Positions 7,603 to 14,345 of a stretch of 14,345 nt of DNA are shown here, piece after piece (within the stretch, counting starts at the first letter, position 1; the number at the start of each line of letters is the position of its first letter). Below the pieces are notes generated by a model. That model saw nothing but the letters and a program-made list of their open reading frames with translations. It did not search any database and was not told the origin of the DNA. Origin of the DNA: Bacillota bacterium (GTDB taxonomy: Bacteria > Bacillota_I > Bacilli_A > RFN20 > CAG-826); contig JAEWUY010000027.1 in the NCBI GenBank assembly GCA_023396795.1, positions 1 through 14,345 on the forward strand. Direction: 5' to 3'. The translations under genes were made by a program, and so were the position numbers.

Positions 7603-8691
7603 TTACTCCTTTTCTTCCATGACAATCGCCCCAGTCGGACACTTGACTGGACAAAGTCCACACTGGAAACATTTCTTGGGATCAAAGGTAATAACGTCTT
7701 TCATCTCAATAGCAAAATATGGACAGATTTTTACACACAGCATACAGCGAATACATTTTTCCGGAATCAAATAGGGGGTATTACCTTCGTATCTCACCTT
7801 ATTAACAAGTTGGGTATCGATGACTTCTTGAATCGATGAGAAACCATTTCTTTCCAAAGCCTTTGGTAAGTCTTCAATAATTTTGGCGTATAGTTGTTTG
7901 CCTTTCAGCAGAGCGGCAGAAAGCATTTGCACGCCACTGGCTCCGGCTAATAGAAATTCAATTACGTCATCAGCAGTGGCGATTCCACCCACACCAATAA
8001 CCGTTAATGACGGTTCGGCTTGTTTAATTGTATAAACCGTAGCTAATGCTAAATTTTTGATAACTGGTCCACTCGTCCAGACAAAACCTTTTTCGTTTCC
8101 GTAAATAATACGACGTTTCTTAATATCGATTTTCATCGTTGGACCAAGGGAATTAACAGCGACGACGCCATTCGCGCCCGCCTCTTTAATGGCTTTCGCA
8201 AAACCTGAGGGATCAGGAATATGCGGACTGATTTTCATATAGAGGGGTTTCTTGGTGTACTTACGAATTGTTCTAACCGTTTCCGCAATCACGGAATGGT
8301 CGGTACCCACATAGTGGGTAGAAACTTCAAAAGCATCAGCAAAACGCTCTAAAAGAGGAATCAAAACTTCCATATCTTCTTTGGTATAACCGACACTAAC
8401 AATTAACGGGCGACCATCATTTACGGCCACAAATTCCGGTAAGAATTCTTCAATCCATTTTTCCTTGTTGTATTCACTCCAAAGTTCGCTATTCATAATA
8501 TATTCGCGGTCTCCGTAAATACAGGGGCGAGGAATATGGGCGTCTTTTGTGGAAATAGTCTTTGTAACAATCGCCCCGCAACCGGCATCTTTCATGAAAA
8601 CAAGACGTTCGGTATCGCCGACCAAAGGTCCGGCAGCAGGCATTAGGGGATTAGCGAGTACTAATCCATCAAATTTTGTCGTTAAATCCAT
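7603..8691 (-). CDS. PreA-like dihydroorotate/dihydropyrimidine dehydrogenase-type FMN protein with two 4Fe-4S clusters
   Basis: A 362-residue protein with an FMN-binding TIM barrel (about 1-300) and a C-terminal bacterial-ferredoxin domain. Cluster cysteines are C313/C316/C319/C323 and C341/C344/C347/C351, enough for two [4Fe-4S] clusters. FMN-barrel landmarks include TKTIS (43-47), MKISPHIPDPSGF (152-164), AVNSLG (178-183), GVGGIATADD (233-242) and a final phosphate-binding stretch GASGVQMLSA (250-259). PreA with PreT reduces uracil and thymine using NADH. Here the NxSCP-like substrate loop of PreA is replaced by EVSTHYVGTDHS (122-133), and no PreT gene is in view, so pyrimidine reduction should not be assumed. 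The E. coli cluster has YgfK, a much larger protein whose N-terminal part is also a PreA-like barrel; this gene may be the split or reduced equivalent. It overlaps ssnA by one base (TAATG). Confidence 0.88.
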   Translation of the reverse strand: MDLTTKFDGLVLANPLMPAAGPLVGDTERLVFMKDAGCGAIVTKTISTKDAHIPRPCIYGDREYIMNSELWSEYNKEKWIEEFLPEFVAVNDGRPLIVSVGYTKEDMEVLIPLLERFADAFEVSTHYVGTDHSVIAETVRTIRKYTKKPLYMKISPHIPDPSGFAKAIKEAGANGVVAVNSLGPTMKIDIKKRRIIYGNEKGFVWTSGPVIKNLALATVYTIKQAEPSLTVIGVGGIATADDVIEFLLAGASGVQMLSAALLKGKQLYAKIIEDLPKALERNGFSSIQEVIDTQLVNKVRYEGNTPYLIPEKCIRCMLCVKICPYFAIEMKDVITFDPKKCFQCGLCPVKCPTGAIVMEEKE

Positions 8692-9995
8692 TATTTTTCT
8701 CCTTTAATTCTCTGCCATAACGAATCGGCAAATTCCTGAGCGTTGTTCAGTTGTAAAACGAGTTTTTGATTCGTCAGTTCATAATCTTTCACGAGTTGTT
8801 CGCCAGCAACAAAAACATTACTTGGCTTAAATGAATGCATCATCCCATAAAAAAGATGGCCGAGGGCATTGCTTTGATCAAGATTGGTAGGCGCAAGGTA
8901 GGGAAGCAGTAACATATCAGCTTCATAACCTTCTTCAATACGTCCTAATTTGACACCAAGTTGACGAGAGACATAGTCATAGCCGTTATTAATCATTCCT
9001 AATAATTTATCTAATCCAAAAGCGGTTGGTTGCTGATGTAATAAATGTGCGGAATATAAAACGTTAATGTATTCATTGGCGATACCGCTTGATAATCCAT
9101 CATTTCCAATCATGACGGGAATACCCAAATCAATAAATTTGTTAATATTGGGAAGACCAACAGCGTTATTCATGTTTGATGTAACATTAACAACAATTGA
9201 AGCTTTACGTTTTTTAATAATTTCAAGCTCCTGATCATTCACGTGGACACAATGAACGAGCAAACTATCTTCGTTAATTAATCCGTGATTATCTAAACGT
9301 TCAATGACTCTTTTTTGATATTTATTCAAAGAATCGACTTCATCCATTTCGCTTTCCGCGACATGAATATGAATCGGCGTGTCTTTTAGCTTATCGTGAA
9401 CTTTTTGAAGCGTTTCTTCTGATAAACTCATCGAGGCATGAAGACCAAAAAGACCAGCAGTAAAAGGTGTTTTGAAATTTTTAATAAAATTAACGTTTTC
9501 TTCAATGGCTTCATCAACGTCAAAACGATCACTAACCTCAAAGGCAAACAAGGCTCTAAGCAATGCTTCGTCGCAAACAGCTTTTTTTAGCGAAGCAAGC
9601 GAGCCACTTATTTCTTTACCGCTCGCATGATGGTCAATAATCGTCGTCACGCCATTACGTAGAAACTCGGAAGCGGCGACGAGGCCACTATAATAGGAAG
9701 TTTCATTATCGATATGACGATCGATTTTCCACCACATCTGGTCAAGAATTTCCTGAAAGTTTTTCGGATTAAAAGGTAGCGCCAAGCCCCGAGCAAAAGT
9801 CGAGTATATGTGCGTATGCGCACAAACAAGTCCGGGCATGAGTATCGAATTTTGACCATCGATTATTTCGTAATTTTCATCGACAAAATTTTCCATTTTA
9901 CCGACTTTTAAAATCTTATGGTCAAAAACAACAAATCCATCATTCAAAAAGTGCGCAAAATCATATATTTTTACGTTAATAATGGCCTTTTTCAT
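8691..9995 (-). CDS. ssnA: SsnA-family amidohydrolase (chlorohydrolase/deaminase-like)
   Basis: A 434-residue metal-dependent amidohydrolase of the cytosine/guanine/S-adenosylhomocysteine deaminase branch. Metal and catalytic residues are in place: H60 and H62 in LVCAHTHIYSTFARGL, H211 and E214 in IHIHVAESE, a histidine in HCVHVND (248-254), and D299 in IGNDGLSSG. The sequence around H60, including IYSTFARGLALP, matches the SsnA family found with selenium-linked molybdenum hydroxylases. Its reaction is not firmly established; deamination of, or hydrolytic attack on, a purine-derived ring is the usual expectation, and it has been listed among anaerobic uric acid degradation genes. The gene overlaps the hydantoinase by ATGA and the PreA-like gene by one base, implying coordinated translation of three ring-processing enzymes. 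No signal peptide; cytoplasmic. Confidence 0.92.
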   Translation of the reverse strand: MKKAIINVKIYDFAHFLNDGFVVFDHKILKVGKMENFVDENYEIIDGQNSILMPGLVCAHTHIYSTFARGLALPFNPKNFQEILDQMWWKIDRHIDNETSYYSGLVAASEFLRNGVTTIIDHHASGKEISGSLASLKKAVCDEALLRALFAFEVSDRFDVDEAIEENVNFIKNFKTPFTAGLFGLHASMSLSEETLQKVHDKLKDTPIHIHVAESEMDEVDSLNKYQKRVIERLDNHGLINEDSLLVHCVHVNDQELEIIKKRKASIVVNVTSNMNNAVGLPNINKFIDLGIPVMIGNDGLSSGIANEYINVLYSAHLLHQQPTAFGLDKLLGMINNGYDYVSRQLGVKLGRIEEGYEADMLLLPYLAPTNLDQSNALGHLFYGMMHSFKPSNVFVAGEQLVKDYELTNQKLVLQLNNAQEFADSLWQRIKGEK

Positions 9996-11299
9996 TCAAT
10001 ATCCCGTCCTTTAATCCAACGCCCTTGCCCGCCTTGATAAACGCGATTTTTAATAACAAAATGCCCGCGGACTATCGTTGAGATAACTTGGCCGTGTGAG
10101 GGCTGGCCAATATAAAGCGAATAATCAGCGTTGCCATGTTGATCAAGAATTAGGCTGCGCGGTTCAGGTTTAAATATGACTAGATCAGCGTCATTACCAA
10201 CTTTAATTTCACCTTTTTGATTGAGGCCTTGAATGCGGGCAATGTTACTTGTCATCTTATTAATAACTGCGTCACCAAGATGGTGTCGCATAATTGTAAA
10301 GGAATGTTCGATACCGCCAATGCCAAGAGGCATTTCGAAAAGCATTTTGCCTTTTTTGTCAGCGATATTAAAAGCACAATGATCCGTGCCAATCGTATCG
10401 ATATGTTTTTGATTCGTAAATAATAATTTACGTGAAACAAAACCTCTTAAAGGCGGAGCAAAGGAATATAAATATCCGTCTTCGCGTTCTAAATCCTCGT
10501 TTATAAAAGTAAAATACTGCGGACAGCTCTCGACAAAGAAGCGTTTATTAAGAATATCGCCATATTTTTCAATAAGGGCTTCTAAAGTATGGCCATCACT
10601 AAGGTGGACCATATAAAGTTTTCCGCCATGCTGACGGACTAATTCTGCTAGTTTTAATGCTTCGCTTTTTTCGGCTTCCGATGAACGACTAATTGGCAAA
10701 TCTTGGTAAGTGAAATCTTTTTTAATGACTATCAAATCATCGTTTTCAACATGGGCAAGTAAGAGAAATTTATACTTCTCTGACAGTTCAAGAAGTTTAA
10801 TAATATCTTTCTCGTAAGTTCGGCGTCCCGAATCTGAATAAGTCGTGAAAAGCTTTAAAGTGTGTATATCCAAACTTTTCATTTTTTTGACGAATTCTTC
10901 TAAATCTCCAGTTGGATTTTTAATACACGCATGAAGCCGAAAATCGATAACCGATTTATTGGCTAAAGCCATTCGTTTGTCATACGCGGTTTGGAGCTCG
11001 TCGGCGTTCGAAGCGGGATCAAGAAAATCAACAATTGAAGTGACTCCCCCATAAGCAGCGGCCACTGTCCCGTGATAAAAATCATCGACGGATTTATATT
11101 TGCCTAAATCAAGTTCAAAGTGGACGTGAGGATCAATAATACCAGGAAGAACTTCGAGTCCTTCCGCGTCGATGACTTGAGTGGCGTCAAGAAAGTCATC
11201 GCTTATTAATGCAATTTCTTCTTTTTCGATATAAAGATTGTGCGTTTCCCAGTGACCGTTGATGTAGAGTTTACCATTCATAATTGCGTAATCATACAT
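9992..11299 (-). CDS. hyuA: Hydantoinase/dihydropyrimidinase-family amidohydrolase (HyuA-like)
   Basis: A 435-residue cyclic amidohydrolase that should open a hydantoin- or dihydropyrimidine-like ring to an N-carbamoyl product. Binuclear metal ligands are all visible: H58 and H60 in DPHVHFE, K149 in TLKLFTTYS (the lysine carboxylated in this family), H183 in LLAHVEND, H232 in YMVHLSDG, and D306 in GTDHCAF. It shares VESCPQY, APPLR and NADYS-type segments with E. coli HyuA. The start is placed at ATG 11299, where a GGAG site lies 7 bases upstream. An upstream in-frame ATG at 11335 would add 12 residues, overlap the NTPase gene by 32 bases and lack a site as good. A carbamoyl product would feed the carbamoyltransferase and M20 hydrolase at the other end of the operon. 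The precise ring substrate is inference. Confidence 0.92.
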   Translation of the reverse strand: MYDYAIMNGKLYINGHWETHNLYIEKEEIALISDDFLDATQVIDAEGLEVLPGIIDPHVHFELDLGKYKSVDDFYHGTVAAAYGGVTSIVDFLDPASNADELQTAYDKRMALANKSVIDFRLHACIKNPTGDLEEFVKKMKSLDIHTLKLFTTYSDSGRRTYEKDIIKLLELSEKYKFLLLAHVENDDLIVIKKDFTYQDLPISRSSEAEKSEALKLAELVRQHGGKLYMVHLSDGHTLEALIEKYGDILNKRFFVESCPQYFTFINEDLEREDGYLYSFAPPLRGFVSRKLLFTNQKHIDTIGTDHCAFNIADKKGKMLFEMPLGIGGIEHSFTIMRHHLGDAVINKMTSNIARIQGLNQKGEIKVGNDADLVIFKPEPRSLILDQHGNADYSLYIGQPSHGQVISTIVRGHFVIKNRVYQGGQGRWIKGRDIE

Positions 11300-11303
11300 A
11301 GTT

Positions 11304-11789
11304 TTACTCCTCTCCTGGAACTTTAATAAGTTCATAATCGGTAATGGCGAAATGCGAAGTAACGGGTTGGACTAGATCTTCGCGAATCGCAAGCACAAGG
11401 TCGAGTTTGCTGGATAAGACTTTTTTGAGGGCGTTATGATAGCCTCCCCCATTCATTTCAAGGACACCTACTTCGTCAAGATAGATAGGTGAAGCTTGCT
11501 GTTTAATAAGTTCATCAACAACTCTTTCTAGCAAAGGCACTATATCCAAATTTATATAAAACGGTCCAAATATTCCTGCGTTAGAGAATTCTTGATGGTA
11601 ATGATTTTGCCTAATCATCCACGGATAAGTATTATTGTCGCTTAGACGAAGAATGGTATAACCATAAACTTCCTGTTCGTGAATATTTTTTATTGCGACA
11701 AAGCCGTCGCCAGTATGATTCTTACGATACTGATTAAGAAGCATCGTGGTTTTGCCAGAATTAATTTTTCCGGTGATGATTTTAACCAT
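11304..11789 (-). CDS. Small P-loop NTPase, THEP1-like nucleoside-triphosphatase
   Basis: A 161-residue soluble P-loop protein. The Walker A motif is GKINSGKTT (7-15) at the very N-terminus, and the Walker B motif is IYLDEVG (102-108) with D105 and E106, followed by VLEM. Its short length, the N-terminal P-loop and the DEVGxxEM form match the NTPase_1/THEP1 family of small nucleoside-triphosphatases whose physiological role is mostly unknown. It sits 54 bases downstream of the membrane protein gene and 4 bases before hyuA, between the two halves of the catabolic operon. Possible jobs are energising or regulating the adjacent membrane protein, or a maturation step for the molybdenum enzymes; neither is shown by the sequence. 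An AAAGG site lies 7 bases before the ATG at 11789. Family call is moderate, function unknown. Confidence 0.82.
   Translation of the reverse strand: MVKIITGKINSGKTTMLLNQYRKNHTGDGFVAIKNIHEQEVYGYTILRLSDNNTYPWMIRQNHYHQEFSNAGIFGPFYINLDIVPLLERVVDELIKQQASPIYLDEVGVLEMNGGGYHNALKKVLSSKLDLVLAIREDLVQPVTSHFAITDYELIKVPGEE
11307..11313 (-). promoter_or_regulatory. Ribosome binding site that fixes the hyuA start
   Basis: On the minus strand the end of the NTPase gene reads GGAGAGGAGTAAAACTATG. The GGAG core lies 7 bases before the ATG at 11299 and overlaps the NTPase coding end and its TAA stop. This is a strong site at ideal spacing, and it supports the shorter hyuA start over the in-frame ATG at 11335. 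Confidence 0.75.
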
Positions 11790-11843
11790 TAAGAACCTTT
11801 CTATTGTTGATGATTGTCTGCATAGGGAACAATGAGCTTTCCC
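11790..11843 (-). other. Longest intergenic gap, with a short inverted repeat
   Basis: This 54-base gap between the membrane protein and NTPase genes is the largest non-coding stretch in the window. A 6-base inverted repeat (AGGGAA at 11824-11829 paired with TTCCCT at 11839-11844, 9-base loop) begins at the stop codon of the membrane protein gene. There is no following T-run, so it is not a convincing terminator; at most it could stabilise the upstream message or weaken read-through. The remainder holds the AAAGG ribosome site for the NTPase. No promoter of clear quality is seen. Confidence 0.35.
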
Positions 11844-12533
11844 TTATAACAAATTTGGTATGACTACTGCTAAAACAGCAACAACAAAAGTTAGAGGCGA
11901 TAAAACATACATCAGCCAATTTGGTGCTTTCAAGTTTGTTTGTCTGATTGCAAGGAGGGCGTGGACTAAACGATATAAACCATAAATAATGGCAAAAACT
12001 AACAATTCATAAGCGCCATTAACGAATATGAAACTCGCACTGGCTTCAAAACTAGCAAGTTGCGCGGCCAGGTTTCCACTAATGGCCGACTGAATTCCTT
12101 GATTAGCCAAGAAAAGAACGCGCCAAGAAACAATCGCTAGAACAATCGCTCCAAGATGAATAAATAACTGTTTGACAGGTGAGGCTTTCTTTTCAAAAAT
12201 GTAGCTAACAGCAAACACAGTAATCGATTCTAAAATAATCGAAATCATCGGTGTATATACTCTCATTAATCCTTCCCAATGAATTGGGAAAGCAAAGTTG
12301 ATGGCCTTAATAGCAGCTGCAAGCAAGCCAACATAGAGGATTGTGCTTCTTCTGCCGGTATTTTGATAAGCCCAATACATTAAAGCCGAACCAATCGGAA
12401 ACATGACAAGACCCGACCACATGCCAGGGAGCCAATGCAGAAGATAACCCATCGTGGCTTCAAGCAAGCCCCAAACAGCGCCGAAAAAGACAACAGCAAA
12501 TAGTGTGTTTAACTTTGATTTTTTGTTATTCAT
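11844..12533 (-). CDS. Uncharacterised polytopic membrane protein
   Basis: A 229-residue hydrophobic protein that I do not recognise. By eye it has six or seven membrane spans, roughly at residues 10-32, 38-57, 64-84, 94-113, 122-145, 166-190 and 206-226, with short charged loops (NTGRRS, EKKASPVKQ, RQTNLKAPN). Acidic residues lie inside or at the edge of predicted spans (E25 in WGLLEATMGY, E102 in IILESI, E176 in GAYELL), and W21 and H33 flank the first. The first span has a small-residue GAVWG pattern (18-22). The size and span count are similar to substrate-binding subunits of ECF transporters, but no ECF ATPase or T component is seen, so this is only a guess. An AAGGAG site overlapping the stop of the upstream gene lies 7 bases before the ATG at 12533. 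Context suggests uptake or export of a pathway substrate, cofactor or product. Confidence 0.85.
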   Translation of the reverse strand: MNNKKSKLNTLFAVVFFGAVWGLLEATMGYLLHWLPGMWSGLVMFPIGSALMYWAYQNTGRRSTILYVGLLAAAIKAINFAFPIHWEGLMRVYTPMISIILESITVFAVSYIFEKKASPVKQLFIHLGAIVLAIVSWRVLFLANQGIQSAISGNLAAQLASFEASASFIFVNGAYELLVFAIIYGLYRLVHALLAIRQTNLKAPNWLMYVLSPLTFVVAVLAVVIPNLL

Positions 12534-12544
12534 AACAAGACTCC

Positions 12545-14345
12545 TTATTTTCCTTTTGCCATTCCCTGAAATATTTTTTCGGGAGTGACTGGTAATTTAT
12601 TAATACGCACACCTGTGGCGTTAGCCACAGCATTCGCAATCGCAGCTGGGGGCGTGTCAATACCAATTTCGCCAACCGACTTCGCGCCATAGGGTCCGCT
12701 TTCTTCATAGCTTTCGGCAAACTCGGTCGTCAATTTCTTAACATCGAGCATTGTCGGAATTTTATAGTAAAGGAAGCTGTTGCTATTAAGCTTTCCACGG
12801 TTGCTATATTTGACATCTTCAAAACAGGCCATGCCTAAGCCTTGAACGATTCCACCTTCAACTTGACCTTTGGCTAACATCGGATTAATCGTTACCCCAC
12901 AATCAACGACACTCACATAGTGAAGAATTTCGTATTCTCCTGTTTCGGTATCGAGTTCAATTTCGACATACCCCGCCATAAAAGGTGGAGGCGATTTATG
13001 GCCGACATAACTTTCGGTCGCCGTTAATTGGTGTTGATTTTCGTTATAGTAAAGGCGATTCGCCATATCTGAAAGAGTTAAGACTTCGTCTTGAGCCACG
13101 AATTTTATGCCATCAAAATCAATTTCTTCTTCTTTGACATTTAGATAATTAGCCGCTTCTTTAATTAGCATGTCTTTCATCTTTAAGGCGGCCTTTAAGG
13201 CAGCATTACCTGAGACATAAGTTGTACTTGAAGCATAAGCTCCAACATCAAAAGGTGTTAAATCGGTATCAGAAGAATAAACAACGACTTTATCAATAGT
13301 TGTCATTAAAGCTTCGGCGACGATTTGGGCAATAACAGTATCGCTACCTTGACCAATATCCGTTGCGCCCACCGTGACATTATAAAAACCGTCATCATTA
13401 AGTTTAATCGTGGCAGCACCCATATCGATATAAGGAATACCGCTTCCTTGCATAGCAATGGCCATGCCGACGGACCGCACTTTATTCGGACCAACTTGAA
13501 CAAATGGATATTTATCTTTCCACCCGATTAATTCGGCACCGCGATCAAGGCAATAACGCAGTTTACACGTGTCCATGTCCATGGCCGTGCCTTCTGTTCC
13601 TTCACCCATGATGGCAAAAATCGGACTTGTTTCGCCTTCTTCCATCATGTTTTTACGACGGAGTTCTAAAGGATCGATGTTAAGTTTTTTAGCAAGAATA
13701 TCAATCGCTGATTCTAAGGCAAAGTTTCCTTGAATGGCCCCGTAACCGCGAAAAGCTCCCGAAGAAACATGATTCGTATAAACGACGCGTCCGCCAAAAC
13801 GAACAGCGTCCACTTTATTATAAAGTGGCAATACTTTGGAACCAGTAATCATAAAAACGGTTAGGGCATGTTCGCCATAAGCGCCAGTGTCAGATAAACT
13901 ATCGCTATCAATGGCTTTAATCGTGCCATCTTTCATTGCCCCAATACGCATTCTCATGCGCATAGGGTGACGAGTGTACGACGACTCAAACACTTCCTGA
14001 CGAGAGTAAATCATCTTCGCTGGTTTTTTGGTTTTCAAAGTGACAAGGGAGACAAAAAATTCGCAATGGAAAGCTTGCTTGCCCCCAAATCCACCACCCA
14101 CTCTTGGTTTAATAACACGTATTTTACTTATTGGTAAATCAAGAGTTTGCGAAATTATTCTTCGAATATGATAAGGAGTCTGGGTCGCAGTATATATGAC
14201 AAGACGATTCTGATAATCAAGTCGCGCATTAGCGGTATGAGGTTCAAGCATGCGTGAGCTTGAGCTTGGGTGTAGAAAGTTTCATCAATTACGACATCAC
14301 ACTTTGCAAGCGATGCCTCAACATCACCAATATGCATTTCATAGG
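12545..14345 (-). CDS. xdhD: XdhD-type molybdenum hydroxylase large subunit, 5' truncated by the window, with an apparent frameshift
   Basis: The C-terminal about 600 residues of a xanthine-dehydrogenase-family molybdopterin subunit; the N-terminal hammerhead region lies beyond the window. From 14251 leftward, 568 codons read openly: LEPHTANARLD, VGGGFGGKQ (51-59), SGAFRGYGAIQ (164-174), MQGSGIPYIDMGAA, IGQGSDT, and GPYGAKSVGEIG with the catalytic glutamate at 528. The MQGSGIPYID and GAYASSTTYVSGNAA segments resemble E. coli XdhD as I recall it. From 14343 down to about 14251 a different frame encodes the expected preceding segment (HIGDVEASLAKCDVVIDETF, then YTQAQAHA). The two frames join as HA-MLEP if one base is restored at the junction, so this is one gene with a single-base loss or a sequencing error, not a gene starting at 14251. 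The stop overlaps the Shine-Dalgarno site of the membrane protein gene. Substrate is probably a purine; the family is certain. Confidence 0.9.
14249..14253 (-). other. Apparent -1 frameshift site in the XdhD-type gene
   Basis: On the minus strand the junction reads CAC GCA TGC in the upstream frame (His-Ala-Cys), which then runs into unrelated sequence and a stop near 14155. Stepping back one base gives ATG CTT GAA CCT (Met-Leu-Glu-Pro), the frame of the rest of the gene. Restoring one A (GCA-ATG) joins the two conserved halves without a gap. No slippery heptamer is visible at the junction, and there is no stop-start overlap that would suggest reinitiation. Confidence 0.85.

Noticed and set aside
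7603..8691. Naming this gene preA or pyrD
   Set aside because: The typical substrate loop is missing and no PreT or pyrimidine genes are adjacent.
11778..11823. A 13-codon ORF (ATG at 11823, TAA overlapping the NTPase start) that could look like a leader peptide
   Set aside because: It has no ribosome site of its own and no regulatory codon run; the length is expected by chance in a 54-base gap.
11824..11844. Possible rho-independent terminator in the gap after the membrane protein gene
   Set aside because: The stem is only 6 bases with a 9-base loop and no T-run follows, so it is recorded only as a weak inverted repeat.
14155..14248. Continuation of the upstream frame after the XdhD junction, as a separate short protein
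   Set aside because: Its last 31 residues have no family resemblance and are out of frame with the conserved molybdopterin domain; it is a product of the frameshift.
1..14345. Mobile elements, CRISPR arrays, tRNA or rRNA genes, and in-frame selenocysteine codons
   Set aside because: I saw no transposase, terminal repeats, spaced direct repeats or structured RNA gene, and no conserved position interrupted by TGA; nearly all of the window is occupied by catabolic genes.

Overview
All genes in this window lie on the minus strand and read right to left as one tightly packed operon-like run. Most neighbours overlap by 1-8 bases or sit 1-13 bases apart; the only larger gap is 54 bases. No promoter or rho-independent terminator is visible, so the operon appears to start beyond base 14345 and continue past base 1. 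By eye the base composition is low to moderate GC. Shine-Dalgarno sites are strong, and TGA is used as a stop (hydantoinase gene), so the genetic code is standard. The enzymes (molybdenum hydroxylases, Fe-S oxidoreductase, no oxygenases) suggest an anaerobic or facultative low-GC bacterium, perhaps Bacillota-like. This placement is inference from style and gene content only.

Layout in order of transcription: (1) a molybdenum hydroxylase large subunit of XdhD/XdhA type, cut by the window end and carrying an apparent one-base frameshift near 14251; (2) an uncharacterised multi-pass membrane protein; (3) a small P-loop NTPase; (4) a hydantoinase/dihydropyrimidinase-type amidohydrolase (HyuA-like); (5) an SsnA-type amidohydrolase; (6) a PreA-like FMN/4Fe-4S oxidoreductase; (7-9) a complete molybdenum hydroxylase trio: molybdopterin subunit, 2Fe-2S subunit, FAD subunit; (10) a threonine-synthase-like PLP enzyme; (11) a cysteine-synthase-like PLP enzyme; (12) a YgeY-type M20 hydrolase; (13) the first 114 codons of an aspartate/ornithine-type carbamoyltransferase.

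The set closely parallels the E. coli ygeW-ygeX-ygeY-hyuA ... ygfK-ssnA-ygfM-xdhD region. That region belongs to the selenium-linked molybdenum hydroxylase clusters recently tied to anaerobic uric acid and purine breakdown in gut bacteria. A plausible joint job is: hydroxylases and the PreA-like protein change the redox state of a purine-type ring, the two amidohydrolases deaminate or open it, the M20 hydrolase cleaves an acyl or carbamoyl amide, the PLP enzymes eliminate from the resulting amino acid, and the carbamoyltransferase recovers carbamoyl phosphate. The notable departures from the E. coli plan are two unrelated-looking PLP enzymes where YgeX (diaminopropionate ammonia-lyase) would be, a stand-alone PreA-like protein where the large YgfK would be, a carbamoyltransferase that does not look like E. 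coli YgeW, and an unassigned membrane protein plus NTPase pair.
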